Below are positions 7,645-17,247 of a stretch of 59,396 bases of DNA, piece after piece. The translations under genes were made by a program, and so were the position numbers. Positions within the stretch are counted from its first letter, which is position 1; each line of letters begins with the position of its first letter. This DNA is from Chitinophaga pinensis (GTDB lineage Bacteria > Bacteroidota > Bacteroidia > Chitinophagales > Chitinophagaceae): contig CALQSB010000017.1 of NCBI GenBank assembly GCA_943333125.1, forward strand, positions 1-59,396, read 5' to 3'. The notes under the pieces were generated by a model. The model saw only the letters and a program-made list of their open reading frames with translations. It had not been told where the DNA came from and did not search any database.

Positions 7645-8871
7645 ATGAAGCAATTTACAATTCCATTTACATACAGAAGCCAACTAATTTCCAGTATAAA
7701 GGAAAACAGAAAACAGCTTGATAAACTGAAGAAGGATTTTAGTCCTGCTCTTTTGGATTTCGGCCCAGTTCAGATATACCTAGCTCGTCATTTTGGTTTT
7801 TGTTACGGTGTTGAGAATGCTATTGAGATTGCATTTCGCACTATTAACGAGAATTCGGGAAAAAGAATCTTTCTTCTCAGTGAAATGATCCATAACCCTT
7901 CGGTTAATCAAGATCTTTTAGAAAGAGGAGTTCGTTTTATACAGGATACAAAAGGAAACAATTTAATCCCATTTGAAGAGTTGAGTAAGGAAGATGTTGT
8001 TATTATTCCAGCTTTTGGAACAACACTTGAAATAGAAGACAAATTGAAAAATATCGGCATTTCCATTGAAAAATATAATACCACCTGTCCATTTGTAGAA
8101 AAAGTCTGGAATCGAAGTGATCAGATTGCAAAAAAGAATTACAGCATTGTCGTTCATGGAAAACCAAGCCACGAGGAAACAAGAGCTACTTTCTCTCATG
8201 CCGCATTCAACACGCCTTCTGTTATTGTCAATGATATGAATGAAGCCGAATTGCTGTCTGGTTTCATTTCAGGAGAGCATAATCCTGATGAATTTTATAT
8301 TGCTTTTGAGGGACGATATTCTAAAGGCTTTGATATTACAAAAGATCTGGACAGAATTGGAGTGGTGAATCAAACAACCATGCTTGCTTCCGACACACAA
8401 GCCATTGCCGATTTCCTTAAACAAACAATGGCCAAAAAATATAATCTTACAGAAGCCAATATCAGTGAAAGATTTGCCGACACACGCGACACCCTTTGTT
8501 ATGCGACTAACGATAACCAGTCAGCGGTGTTTGGATTATTACAGCAAAATGCAGATTTGGCTATTGTTGTTGGAGGATACAACAGCAGCAATACTTCTCA
8601 TCTAGTTGAACTTTGTGAAGAAAAATTGCCTACTTATTATATTGACAGTGCAGAAAGAATTGTTTCCAAAGATGAAATCTTTCATTTTAACTTTCATCAC
8701 AAAAAAGAATTGAAGACTAGTCCTTTTTTACCGAACAAAATGCCATTAAAAATATTGATGACCAGTGGCGCCAGTTGCCCTGATGCTTTGGTAGAGCAGG
8801 TTATCAGAAAAATAGCAGGGTATTTTATTTCTGCTGAAGCGTTTGAAAAAGTGATTTCGATTTATCTCTAA
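7645..8871 (+). CDS. ispH: 4-hydroxy-3-methylbut-2-enyl diphosphate reductase
   Basis: This is the last enzyme of the MEP isoprenoid pathway. It reduces HMBPP to IPP and DMAPP with an iron-sulfur cluster. The three cluster cysteines are visible: Cys53 in GFCYGVENA, Cys148 in NTTCPFVEKV and Cys285 in DTLCYATND. The conserved HGKPSHEETR segment is at 171-180. At 408 residues it is the long form seen in Bacteroidota and cyanobacteria, with extra N-terminal residues compared with the roughly 315-residue E. coli enzyme. A second pathway gene, ispD, lies 31 kb away in the window. A promoter box lies just upstream. Confidence 0.95.
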   Translation: MKQFTIPFTYRSQLISSIKENRKQLDKLKKDFSPALLDFGPVQIYLARHFGFCYGVENAIEIAFRTINENSGKRIFLLSEMIHNPSVNQDLLERGVRFIQDTKGNNLIPFEELSKEDVVIIPAFGTTLEIEDKLKNIGISIEKYNTTCPFVEKVWNRSDQIAKKNYSIVVHGKPSHEETRATFSHAAFNTPSVIVNDMNEAELLSGFISGEHNPDEFYIAFEGRYSKGFDITKDLDRIGVVNQTTMLASDTQAIADFLKQTMAKKYNLTEANISERFADTRDTLCYATNDNQSAVFGLLQQNADLAIVVGGYNSSNTSHLVELCEEKLPTYYIDSAERIVSKDEIFHFNFHHKKELKTSPFLPNKMPLKILMTSGASCPDALVEQVIRKIAGYFISAEAFEKVISIYL

Positions 8872-8914
8872 AAATAGAATTCCGTTTTTTAACTATTGAT
8901 AACGTTTAGTTGCT

Positions 8915-9595
8915 TTACAATTTTTTTGCAACGAGTTTCAAAGCAAAGTCAAGTTGTTCTTCCATGGTCAATTGGGTATTATTGAGTAGAATGGCATCAT
9001 CAGCCATTCTTAAAGGACTGACTTCCCTATTTGAGTCTATGTAATCTCTCATTTCAAGATTATTTTTCACTTCATCAATAGACACGTTTGGATTTTTTTC
9101 ATACATCTCCTTGAATCTTCTTTCTACCCTCACCAGAATATCTGCAGTCATAAATATTTTCAACTCTGCATCCGGAAAAACGGTAGTGCCGATGTCTCTT
9201 CCATCCATTACAATTCCTTTTTCGGAACCCATTCTTTGTTGTTGAGCAACAGCAAAAGTTCTTACCTGGGCGATTGTAGCTACCTCGCTTACTTTTTCGG
9301 CAACAACTAAATCTCTGATTAAGTATTCTACATTTTCTTCATTTAGATGCATTTCGGAATGCAATGATTTATTGTTATAAATAAAATGAAGATTTACGTT
9401 ATCGAGTGCCTCATCAACAGCATTTTTTTCGGTCCAATCAATATGATTTCTCAAAAAATAAAGCGTAATTGCTCTGTACATGGCGCCACTGTCTATATAA
9501 ACATACCCCAAAGATTTAGCTAATTGTTTCGCCAAGGTGCTTTTTCCACAGGAAGACCAACCATCTATAGTTACAATTATCTTTTTCATACTCAT
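8915..9595 (-). CDS. cmk: Cytidylate kinase
   Basis: This kinase phosphorylates CMP and dCMP with ATP in pyrimidine salvage and synthesis. The P-loop GWSSCGKST is at residues 12-20, followed by the CMP-binding IDSGAMYRAIT segment and MDGRDIGTTVFPDAELKIF near 130-150, which is characteristic of bacterial Cmk. The 226 residues match the family. Two ATGs compete: 9595 (MSMKKII) and 9589 (MKKII); I list the longer. It converges with ispH and lies downstream of clpC, but the clpC terminator separates them. Confidence 0.95.
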   Translation of the reverse strand: MSMKKIIVTIDGWSSCGKSTLAKQLAKSLGYVYIDSGAMYRAITLYFLRNHIDWTEKNAVDEALDNVNLHFIYNNKSLHSEMHLNEENVEYLIRDLVVAEKVSEVATIAQVRTFAVAQQQRMGSEKGIVMDGRDIGTTVFPDAELKIFMTADILVRVERRFKEMYEKNPNVSIDEVKNNLEMRDYIDSNREVSPLRMADDAILLNNTQLTMEEQLDFALKLVAKKL

Positions 9596-9686
9596 CCATT
9601 ACAAATTGTCATGTAAAATAAAATAAACTTTTTAACGCAGCCTATTTTTTTATGTAGGATCTGATTCAACCCTAAATCCGGGTTTA

Positions 9687-9716
9687 AATAAAAAACGCCC
9701 CTGTTTTAGGGGCGTT
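9687..9716 (-). terminator. Intrinsic terminator of clpC
   Basis: Stem AACGCCCCT / AGGGGCGTT (9694-9702 with 9708-9716) with a 5-base loop is followed on the minus strand by a T-run and A+T-rich sequence. It lies 18 bases after the clpC stop. Just beyond, AAATCCGGGTTT at 9674-9685 matches the tip of the palindromic repeat family over 12 bases, which may be chance. Confidence 0.88.
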
Positions 9717-9734
9717 CTGCCAAATTAATGGGTA

Positions 9735-12278
9735 TTAGGCTTGCGATTTCTTCTCTTTTTTCTTTGGTTCTTCTTTTAATTTGAACCTGATTTTTCCGGC
9801 CTCTTTATCTAATTCGGCCAGCATTGTGTCTCCTGCCTTTATGGTCATGTTGAGAATCTCTTCTGCCAGAGGGTCTTCCAGGTACTTTTGAATAGCGCGG
9901 TGAAGCGGTCTTGCACCAAATTGACTATCATATCCTTTTTCGGCAATAAAATCTTTAGCATCATCAGCCAGTTCAAGTGTAAAACCAAGATTAATTAAAC
10001 GCTTCATCACTCCTTTCATCAAAATATCAATAATCTGGAATATATTTTCTTTGTTCAAAGAATTAAAGATTACAATATCATCGATACGATTTAGAAATTC
10101 AGGACTGAATGTACGCTTTAACGCTTTTTCAATAATGGCTTTATTATTTTCATCCAGATTTTCCTGACGCGATTGAGTTGCAAATCCAACACCATCTCCA
10201 AAATCTTTCAATTGGCGAACACCAATGTTAGAAGTCATGATGATCATTGTATTTTTAAAATCAACTTTTCTTCCCAGGCCATCTGTTAACTGTCCATCGT
10301 CAAGCACCTGTAAAAGTATATTGTAAATATCCGGGTGTGCTTTTTCAATTTCATCTAGAAGAATAACGCTATATGGTTTACGTCTTACTCTTTCCGTTAG
10401 CTGACCTCCTTCTTCATAACCTACATATCCGGGAGGTGCTCCAATCAGTCTGCTCACCGTAAACTTCTCCATATATTCACTCATATCAATTCTGATCAAA
10501 GAGTCATCACTGTCAAACATGTGCTTAGCCAATGAACGGGCCAATTCCGTTTTACCCACACCCGTTGGTCCTAAAAAGATAAAAGTTCCAATAGGTTTTT
10601 TGGGATCTTTCAACCCTATTCTATTACGCTGAATAGCTTTTACTACTTTTGCAATAGCTTCATCCTGTCCGATAACAGCACCTTTAAGATCGTCGGCCAT
10701 ACGACGAAGTTTGTCGGTTTCGGCTTGAACCATTCTCTTAACCGGTATGCCTGTCATCATAGAAACCACCTCTGCAATATCATCTTCATCGATAGGATAA
10801 CGCTTATTTTTGCTGTCTTCTTCCCATTCTAATTTCGCTTTTTCTAGATCTTCCTGCAAACGCTTTTCGGTATCCCTAAGAGAAGCCGCTTCTTCAAATT
10901 TCTGGCTTTTTACCACTCTGTTTTTTTCCAGTTTGATGTCTTCTATCTTTTTTTCAAGCTCCAGTACATTTTCGGGAACATTGATATTTTTGATATGCTT
11001 TCTGGCTCCAACTTCATCAAGTACATCAATGGCCTTGTCGGGTAATAATTTATCCGTCATATATCTGTCACTCAATTTTACACAAGCTTCAATTGCTTCT
11101 TTACTGTATGAAACGTTATGAAAATCTTCATACTTATTTTTGATGTTATTTAATATCTCAATAGCTTCATCAATTGAAGGTTGCTCGATAAGTACTTTTT
11201 GAAATCTTCTGTCCAGTGCACCATCTTTTTCGATATGCATTCTATATTCATCTAAAGTAGAAGCCCCTATACATTGCAGTTCTCCGCGGGCAAGTGCTGG
11301 TTTGAAAATATTGGAAGCATCCAGTGAACCACTGGCGCCACCTGCGCCAACTATGGTATGTATCTCATCAATGAACAAAATTACATCTCTGTTTTTTTCC
11401 AGTTCGTTCATAATAGCTTTCATTCTTTCCTCAAACTGACCACGGTATTTAGTACCTGCTACTAAAGCCGCTAAGTCAAGGCTAACTACTCTTTTATCAA
11501 ACAAAACTCTGGATACTTTTCTTTGTATGATTCTTAATGCCAGTCCTTCAACAATGGCTGTTTTACCCACTCCGGGTTCACCAATTAAAATAGGATTATT
11601 CTTTTTTCTTCTGGAAAGAATCTGAGAAACTCTTTCAATTTCATTTTCTCTTCCAACAATTGGATCAAGAGAGCCATTCTCGGCGAGTCGGGTAATATCC
11701 CGTCCAAAATTATCTAACACCGGAGTCTTAGATTTAATTTGAGCAGCACCAGCGCCTTTAGCGCCTTTAGGTTGCTGACCATATTGTTTTCTTTCTTCAT
11801 CAAAATCATCTTCTTCATTGAATTCTGCTTGAGGGGGTTTGCTAGTTACAAAGCCGAGCTCGTTTTTAAAAATGTCGTAGTCCACTTCAAATTGATTTAG
11901 TATTTGTGTTGCAATATTTTCTTTGTTCTTTAATATAGAGAGCATCAAATGTTCGCTCTCCACCTGAGTACTTTTTAACGACCTGGCTTCAAGTACTGTA
12001 ATTCTGATTACTTTCTCTGCCTGCTTTGTTAAGGGTAATGAATTGATGTTGGCAATGTTTTTACCGGTCTTGTCCTTAACCGCCATTTCAATCTCTTTTC
12101 TTAGTTCGTAAAGATCGATGCTGAGAGATTTCAGGATTTTTACGGCAGTATTTTCACCGTCGCGAATCAAACCCAAAACCAGATGCTCAGTTCCTATAAA
12201 GTCATTTCCCAGCCTTAACGCCTCTTCCCTGCTGTAAGAAATGATCTCTTTTACTTGGGTTGAAAAATTATTATCCAT
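9735..12278 (-). CDS. clpC: ATP-dependent Clp protease ATP-binding subunit ClpC
   Basis: This is an 847-residue Hsp100 unfoldase that feeds substrates to ClpP. In order: a double Clp N-terminal repeat (about 1-150), a charged linker with low-complexity GAKGAGAAQ, and AAA module 1 with Walker A GEPGVGKT near 233 and Walker B LFIDEIH. Next come a coiled middle region containing a UVR-like segment ([13 protein letters not shown]), and AAA module 2 with Walker A GPTGVGKT near 570 and Walker [11 protein letters not shown]. The C-terminal D2-small domain ends in a Lys-rich tail. The UVR-like segment and length favour ClpC over ClpB or ClpA. It is divergent from the STAS gene with a 215-base spacer. 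Confidence 0.96.
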   Translation of the reverse strand: MDNNFSTQVKEIISYSREEALRLGNDFIGTEHLVLGLIRDGENTAVKILKSLSIDLYELRKEIEMAVKDKTGKNIANINSLPLTKQAEKVIRITVLEARSLKSTQVESEHLMLSILKNKENIATQILNQFEVDYDIFKNELGFVTSKPPQAEFNEEDDFDEERKQYGQQPKGAKGAGAAQIKSKTPVLDNFGRDITRLAENGSLDPIVGRENEIERVSQILSRRKKNNPILIGEPGVGKTAIVEGLALRIIQRKVSRVLFDKRVVSLDLAALVAGTKYRGQFEERMKAIMNELEKNRDVILFIDEIHTIVGAGGASGSLDASNIFKPALARGELQCIGASTLDEYRMHIEKDGALDRRFQKVLIEQPSIDEAIEILNNIKNKYEDFHNVSYSKEAIEACVKLSDRYMTDKLLPDKAIDVLDEVGARKHIKNINVPENVLELEKKIEDIKLEKNRVVKSQKFEEAASLRDTEKRLQEDLEKAKLEWEEDSKNKRYPIDEDDIAEVVSMMTGIPVKRMVQAETDKLRRMADDLKGAVIGQDEAIAKVVKAIQRNRIGLKDPKKPIGTFIFLGPTGVGKTELARSLAKHMFDSDDSLIRIDMSEYMEKFTVSRLIGAPPGYVGYEEGGQLTERVRRKPYSVILLDEIEKAHPDIYNILLQVLDDGQLTDGLGRKVDFKNTMIIMTSNIGVRQLKDFGDGVGFATQSRQENLDENNKAIIEKALKRTFSPEFLNRIDDIVIFNSLNKENIFQIIDILMKGVMKRLINLGFTLELADDAKDFIAEKGYDSQFGARPLHRAIQKYLEDPLAEEILNMTIKAGDTMLAELDKEAGKIRFKLKEEPKKKEKKSQA

Positions 12279-12417
12279 GCTGTAGGTTTTTATTGGTTAC
12301 AATAATAACGATTATTTGTATCGGTTTAGTTTACGAAAACACAAATTGTTGATATGTTGAAAAGTAAGCATTATTAAAAAGAATTAAAAAATGTTCATAC
12401 TTAATTAAATGTGAAAT

Positions 12418-12425
12418 AAATTTGC
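12418..12425 (+). promoter_or_regulatory. Possible -7 promoter box of the STAS gene
   Basis: TAAATTTG matches TAnnTTTG and lies 69 bases before the ATG at 12494, in the spacer between clpC and the STAS gene. The rest of this 215-base divergent spacer is A+T-rich, with no clear hairpin. Confidence 0.45.
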
Positions 12426-12493
12426 CTTCGATTGTTCTCTTTTAATTGTTCTTAAAATTTCATTTATTTATATTTTTTTCAAATCAACATTTA

Positions 12494-12877
12494 ATGAACG
12501 TCAAATTAGATACCAAAGAAAAATTTACAGTAATTACTCCCGAAGAGGCTGAAATAACTGCTAATATGACAGTGGAACTGCAACAATTGTTGGATTCATT
12601 TAAAATAAAGGACATTCCTCACCTGGTTTTTAATTTTGATCAGGTAAAAAAAATTGATGAGGCTACTTTGCAAATGATCGTAAAGCAACAACAGGAATTT
12701 TATAACGACAATAATTCTTTTGTGATCTGCGGCTTGAATGAATCAATTACAAAAACATTAGATGAAAAAGATTGTTTAGACGTAATGAATATCACACCAA
12801 CGGAAAGTGAAGCCTGGGATATTGTTCAAATGGAAGAAATAGAAAGAGAACTAATGAGGGATTTTGACAACAATTGA
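12494..12877 (+). CDS. STAS domain protein (anti-sigma factor antagonist-like)
   Basis: This 127-residue protein is a single STAS-type domain: an N-terminal strand (FTVITPEEAEI), then IKDIPHLVFNFDQVKKIDEATLQMIVKQQQEF, which matches the LVLDLSxVxxIDSSGL region. In place of the phosphorylatable Ser found in SpoIIAA-like proteins there is IDEAT, so classical serine-phosphorylation control is uncertain. The frame opens at 12446, but MNVKLDTKEKF at 12494 is a better start; the upstream residues are a hydrophobic run typical of untranslated A+T-rich DNA. It lies 44 bases before the RNase Z gene. Its binding partner is not in the window. Confidence 0.75.
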   Translation: MNVKLDTKEKFTVITPEEAEITANMTVELQQLLDSFKIKDIPHLVFNFDQVKKIDEATLQMIVKQQQEFYNDNNSFVICGLNESITKTLDEKDCLDVMNITPTESEAWDIVQMEEIERELMRDFDNN

Positions 12878-12921
12878 TTAATTTGTAGCCGTAATTACGC
12901 TAATATAAAAATCAAAGCTGC

Positions 12922-13824
12922 TTGCTTGCCATAACCATTTTAGGAAATAATTCGGCTATCCCTGCTTTTGGCAGAAATCCCACTGCGCAATTACTTCAAA
13001 CTCAGGATAGTAGTTTTTTGATTGATTGTGGCGAAGGCACACAAAATCAAATTTCAAAATATAAACTCAGAAGAAGCAAAATCTCTCATATTTTCATTTC
13101 TCATTTACATGGAGATCATTATTTTGGTCTGATAGGCCTGCTCACCAGCATGAGTTTGTTGAGCAGAACACAGGAATTACATCTCTACGGTCCGGCTAAA
13201 TTGGAAGAAATTATTTCATTACATCTTAGCGTTGCTTCAGTAACGCTTTCTTATCCCTTGTATTTTCATGCCTTATCTGGTGATTGCATTATTGCAGATA
13301 CCGGTAAAATTGAAATCTCCTGCTTTCAGGTTCAACACAGAATAGATTGTTGGGGATTTTTATTTAAAGAAAAAAAGAAACCCAGAAGCATCATACCCGA
13401 AATGGTAAAATCTTATGAAATACCTTCCTCTTTTTATGAACAGTTACAAAATGGAGCGGATTACCTGACTAAAAAAGGAACCCTGATTGCAAATGAGAGC
13501 GTTACTATAGAAGCCGCAAAACCTAAATCTTACGCATATTGTGCAGATACCATTTATGATCCTTCCCTAGCAGAAAAAATAAAAGGGGTGGATTTGGTTT
13601 ACCACGAAACCACTTATTTAAAAGATCTTGAAAATAGAGCCGCCGAAAGATTTCACAGTACAACTATACAAGCAGGTGAGATTGCAAAATTAGCAGGCGC
13701 CAAAAAATTAATGATTGGCCATTTCTCTTCTAAATACGAATCACTGGAGCCTTTTCTAACAGAAACAAAAGAGGTTTTTGAAAACACTGTACTTGCGATT
13801 GAAGGAACTTGTTATAAAATTTAA
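12922..13824 (+). CDS. rnz: Ribonuclease Z
   Basis: This metallo-beta-lactamase-fold endonuclease trims the 3' ends of tRNA precursors. The zinc-binding motif HLHGDH is at residues 61-66, with FLIDCGEGTQNQI before it and HETTYL and the C-terminal GHFSSKY segment after it. The 300-residue length is right for the short tRNase Z form. Translation starts at a TTG (12922) giving MLAITILGNNSAIP; no ATG is available near the conserved N-terminus. It converges on dapA with only 12 bases between the stops. Confidence 0.95.
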   Translation: MLAITILGNNSAIPAFGRNPTAQLLQTQDSSFLIDCGEGTQNQISKYKLRRSKISHIFISHLHGDHYFGLIGLLTSMSLLSRTQELHLYGPAKLEEIISLHLSVASVTLSYPLYFHALSGDCIIADTGKIEISCFQVQHRIDCWGFLFKEKKKPRSIIPEMVKSYEIPSSFYEQLQNGADYLTKKGTLIANESVTIEAAKPKSYAYCADTIYDPSLAEKIKGVDLVYHETTYLKDLENRAAERFHSTTIQAGEIAKLAGAKKLMIGHFSSKYESLEPFLTETKEVFENTVLAIEGTCYKI

Positions 13825-13836
13825 TTTCAACTGATT

Positions 13837-14709
13837 TTACTTTCCGAGAAATTCTTTAACACCGGCGTGAAGACTTTCACTTAATGGAACTAATGGCAAT
13901 CTCAATTCGTTTTCAATAATTTTCATTTCATACAAAAACGCTTTTACTCCTGCGGGATTATTTTCGGCAAACATTAAACGGTATGCTGGTATTAAACGAT
14001 CGTTAATAATTTTAGCTGATTTAAAATTCTGTTTTAAGCAAAGGTGAACCATATCGGAAAAATCTTTTGGAAGTGCATTCGCTGCCACACTGATTACTCC
14101 ATCCATTCCACAAGCCATCTGAGGCAAAACAAGATCATCATCTCCACTGATTACCATAAATCCTTCAGGCCTGTCTTTTAAGATATCCATGCATTGAATC
14201 ATGTTATTCCCGGCTTCTTTAATGCCAATAATATTTTCAACTTCACGAGAAAGTCTTATTGTAGTAGCTGCTTCCATGTTCTTTCCTGTTCTTCCGGGAA
14301 CATTATATAAAATAACGGGCTTAGGAGAATGAGCAGCAATCGCTTTATAGTGTTGAAAAATTCCTTCCTGTGAAGGTTTGTTATAATAAGGACATGCACT
14401 TAATATGGCAACAGCTTTATCTAAAGGGAATTCTGATAAATCTTTAATTAATGCGGCAGTATCATTTCCTCCTACGCCAACTACTACGGGTACCCGATTA
14501 TCAACATACTGAATGGTGAATTCAATAATTTCCTTTTTTTCCTCTTTACTTAATACAGGTGTTTCGCCGGTAGTGCCTAATGTTACAATGTATTGAACAC
14601 CGCCATTAATAATATAGTCAATGAGATTGCCTAATGATTTGAAATCGACTGAACCGTTTTTTGTAAAGGGGGTAATAATTGCTACTCCTGTACCTTTTAA
14701 TTGAACCAT
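13837..14709 (-). CDS. dapA: 4-hydroxy-tetrahydrodipicolinate synthase
   Basis: This enzyme condenses aspartate semialdehyde with pyruvate, the first committed step towards lysine and meso-diaminopimelate. The Schiff-base lysine is Lys164 in GIKEAGNN, with Tyr135 in ILYNVPGRTG and the substrate-binding GTTGETP near 45-51. The 290 residues match the family. It draws on the same aspartate semialdehyde pool as the thrA-thrB-thrC genes 1-6 kb away. It is separated from the L,D-transpeptidase gene upstream by 83 bases that hold a remnant of the palindromic repeat. Confidence 0.96.
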   Translation of the reverse strand: MVQLKGTGVAIITPFTKNGSVDFKSLGNLIDYIINGGVQYIVTLGTTGETPVLSKEEKKEIIEFTIQYVDNRVPVVVGVGGNDTAALIKDLSEFPLDKAVAILSACPYYNKPSQEGIFQHYKAIAAHSPKPVILYNVPGRTGKNMEAATTIRLSREVENIIGIKEAGNNMIQCMDILKDRPEGFMVISGDDDLVLPQMACGMDGVISVAANALPKDFSDMVHLCLKQNFKSAKIINDRLIPAYRLMFAENNPAGVKAFLYEMKIIENELRLPLVPLSESLHAGVKEFLGK

Positions 14710-14769
14710 TGAATCTTTTTTAGTGAAGATAAATGAATTCGGATAAATTCAAAAAGAGATTATTCAATT

Positions 14770-14798
14770 AAACCCAGACTTTGCAGTTGAAATCAACT
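14770..14798. repeat. Collapsed remnant of the palindromic element
   Basis: AAACCCAGACTTTGCAGTTG, followed by AAATCAACTG, matches the outer end of the repeat family with one base difference over about 24 bases. It then runs straight into CAACTG from the opposite arm, forming the small palindrome CAGTTGAAATCAACTG. This is what a deletion of the interior of the hairpin would leave. The last two codons and the TGA of the L,D-transpeptidase gene lie within or next to it. Confidence 0.7.
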
Positions 14799-15524
14799 GT
14801 TTAAGATGGCAGAACGGTTAAAGTAATTTTTATCGTTCCCATAAATAAACATACAGGTTCCATTTTTAATTTTATCAATAATAGGTTTTGATAGCTTTTC
14901 GGGTACTGCAGGACATCCCCAGCTTCTCCCTAAATAACCTTGTGCTCTGATTATGCCTTCCGAAACATAAGAAGCGCCGTGCACTACAATTGCTCGCGAA
15001 TCGGCTTTATCATTAATTCCTTTTTCCAGCCCATTCAATTGCAATGAATAACCATGCTTACCAATATAAGTTTCTGTTGTTTCGTAAAAACCAAGGCTGC
15101 TCTGAAAACTGGATGGTTTATTGGAAAATTTTTCTGCATACAAAGTCCCTGAATTCTGGCCATGGGCTACATAAGTATTGAACAACAACTTTCCATTTTC
15201 CACATCTATAATAAATAATCTTTTTTCAGCAGAAGGCTTTGTAAAATCAATTATGGAGATAATATTCTGATGGTTGAATTTCCCCTCGCACTTCAGATTA
15301 TCGAAACCCTTAATGGCGAGCTCATAAGCTTGTTCAGAAAGACCAAGACTATTTAAATTTAAGGCTTCATATAATACCATTGAATTACTACTGATTATAT
15401 TATTTGATTTCTTCGCTTTCCAGTCGTGAACAGATGAGTTTCCGAATATTACTGGAACATGTAAAATGAAAAAGAAAAAACAAAATAAAATGGTGAGGCT
15501 GAACTTGGACAGTATTGTTTTCAT
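14793..15524 (-). CDS. L,D-transpeptidase catalytic-domain protein (YkuD_2-like), exported
   Basis: This 243-residue protein starts with a signal or anchor segment (about residues 8-28). The catalytic region has VVHGASYV (His182) and LGRSWGCPAVP with the nucleophile Cys204, the hallmark of L,D-transpeptidases that cross-link or anchor to peptidoglycan; YVAHGQNSGTLYAEKFSN resembles the YkuD_2 subgroup. It should act in the periplasm. The 3' end runs into a remnant of the palindromic repeat, so the last residues (NS) and stop codon are probably repeat-derived. Homologues may therefore differ at the very C-terminus. The 203-base gap upstream holds no visible gene. Confidence 0.85.
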   Translation of the reverse strand: MKTILSKFSLTILFCFFFFILHVPVIFGNSSVHDWKAKKSNNIISSNSMVLYEALNLNSLGLSEQAYELAIKGFDNLKCEGKFNHQNIISIIDFTKPSAEKRLFIIDVENGKLLFNTYVAHGQNSGTLYAEKFSNKPSSFQSSLGFYETTETYIGKHGYSLQLNGLEKGINDKADSRAIVVHGASYVSEGIIRAQGYLGRSWGCPAVPEKLSKPIIDKIKNGTCMFIYGNDKNYFNRSAILNS

Positions 15525-15727
15525 AGTGATATAGGTGTTAACTGGATTAATGTTATTTATACGGATTATTATCAGGGCTACTTAAACAAAAATAGTTCCA
15601 AAGAATTAATCAAGCGTCTTTCTAATGTTAAGAATATTCAAATGTTCTTTGTAATACACTTAAATCAATAGTAATGAGGCTACAACGTAATTAATGAAAT
15701 GTTATTGTAGGTATAATATAAATAAAA

Positions 15728-17029
15728 TCAACCCACTGAAAGCAGATATTCTTTTAACAGTAAATAATCTGGCTCCATTTTAATGGCTATTTTTTCTTTA
15801 TCCATAATGGATGCAATTGAAGGAGGCAAGACTATTTTTTTATTGATAATAGATTCTACCACATCATAAAACTTAATAGGATGAGCGGTTTCGGCAAATA
15901 TGCCATAACTGTTTTTATTATTTTCGAGATATTTTTTCAAAGCAATATATCCAACAGCACCATGAGGATCCATTAAATAACCTGTTGTATTTTCAACATC
16001 AATAATGGCCTGTTTGGTTTCTTCATCACCAATACTTACCGCAGAAAAACACGCTGCTAATTCTATTGCATTATTATTAAACAAGGCTAATATTCTTACA
16101 AAATTACTGGGATCACCAACATCCATTGCATTGGATATTGTAGCTACAGACTGCTTGGGTTGATACAGATGTGAATTCATAAATTGAGGAACAACATCAT
16201 TAGCATTGCAGGCCGAAATAAAATGTTTAATCGGCAATCCCGATTTCATAGCGAGTAACCCCGCGCATATATTTCCAAAATTACCACTGGGAATACTGAT
16301 AACGGGTGCTTCGTTCTTATGATTCCAATGCTTGTAAGCCAAATAATAAAAGAATTGTTGTGGCAGCCAGCGGGCAACGTTTATAGAATTAGCTGAAGTT
16401 AAAAAAATCGACTCAATCAATTCTTGATCTGCGAATGCATTTTTTACCATCTTCTGGCAGTCATCAAATGTACCATTGACTTCAATGGCAAAAACATTAT
16501 TGCCAAGTGTTGTCAGTTGTTTTTCCTGAACCAAACTTACCTTACCTGAAGGATAAAGTATAACTACCTGCACACCATCCACACCCAAAAAGCCATCTGC
16601 CACTGCACCGCCAGTATCACCGGAAGTAGCTACGAGGACGGTGATTTTTTTATTATTGCCTTTCACAAAATACCCCAGACAACGGCTCATAAAACGAGCG
16701 CCAATATCTTTAAAGGCAAGTGTATTTCCATGAAACATTTCCAATGCATAAATATTTTCATTCACATTCACTAATGGAACTGGAAAATTTATGGTTTGCG
16801 CTACAATATCTTTCAATACTTCATCAGGGATACTATCGCCAACGTATGGCCGGATTACCTGATAACAAAGCTCTTCATTAGAAATACTTTCAATATTGAT
16901 AACCATCTCCTTATTTACGGAAGGAATATATTCCGGAAAATACAAACCTCTGTCGGGAGCCTGGCCTTTAATTGTTGCTTCTCGGAAATCAACAGCAGGA
17001 GATTTTTTATTAAGACTAAAATATTTCAT
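15728..17029 (-). CDS. thrC: Threonine synthase
   Basis: This PLP enzyme converts O-phosphohomoserine to threonine. The PLP lysine is Lys107 in HGNTLAFKDIGARF, the N-terminal GQAPDRGLYFPE (22-33) is typical, and the glycine-rich phosphate loop ATSGDTGGAV lies near 135-144. The 433 residues match the proteobacterial-type ThrC length. It is the last gene of a thrA-thrB-thrC run on the minus strand, but a 218-base spacer with a perfect 14-base palindrome separates it from thrB, so it may also have its own regulation. Confidence 0.96.
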   Translation of the reverse strand: MKYFSLNKKSPAVDFREATIKGQAPDRGLYFPEYIPSVNKEMVINIESISNEELCYQVIRPYVGDSIPDEVLKDIVAQTINFPVPLVNVNENIYALEMFHGNTLAFKDIGARFMSRCLGYFVKGNNKKITVLVATSGDTGGAVADGFLGVDGVQVVILYPSGKVSLVQEKQLTTLGNNVFAIEVNGTFDDCQKMVKNAFADQELIESIFLTSANSINVARWLPQQFFYYLAYKHWNHKNEAPVISIPSGNFGNICAGLLAMKSGLPIKHFISACNANDVVPQFMNSHLYQPKQSVATISNAMDVGDPSNFVRILALFNNNAIELAACFSAVSIGDEETKQAIIDVENTTGYLMDPHGAVGYIALKKYLENNKNSYGIFAETAHPIKFYDVVESIINKKIVLPPSIASIMDKEKIAIKMEPDYLLLKEYLLSVG

Positions 17030-17080
17030 GTGTGTATTTTTATTTTACATTATTGCCACATGTTATGCCCTTGAATGCTC

Positions 17081-17094
17081 CCCGAGATCTCGGG
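17081..17094. repeat. Perfect 14-base palindrome in the thrB-thrC spacer
   Basis: CCCGAGATCTCGGG is fully self-complementary. Nearby, GTTGG (17108-17112) and CCAAC (17120-17124) can pair as a second small stem. The spacer (17030-17247) has no gene. A related CCCGAT..TCAGGAC motif occurs inside the tRNA-Trp leader hairpin (58111-58130), so this may be a family of short palindromes rather than a thr-specific site. Confidence 0.5.
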
Positions 17095-17247
17095 ACACGT
17101 ATCCTCGGTTGGTAAGAGGCCAACTCTATGGCTATTTCATGAATTAATATCGTTTGTTTTCGGTCACCTGTTATCGCCTGTAATATCATTATCAATATGT
17201 TTGAGTGTCCTTTTAACTATTCCATATATTAAAATAACATTATCGTA

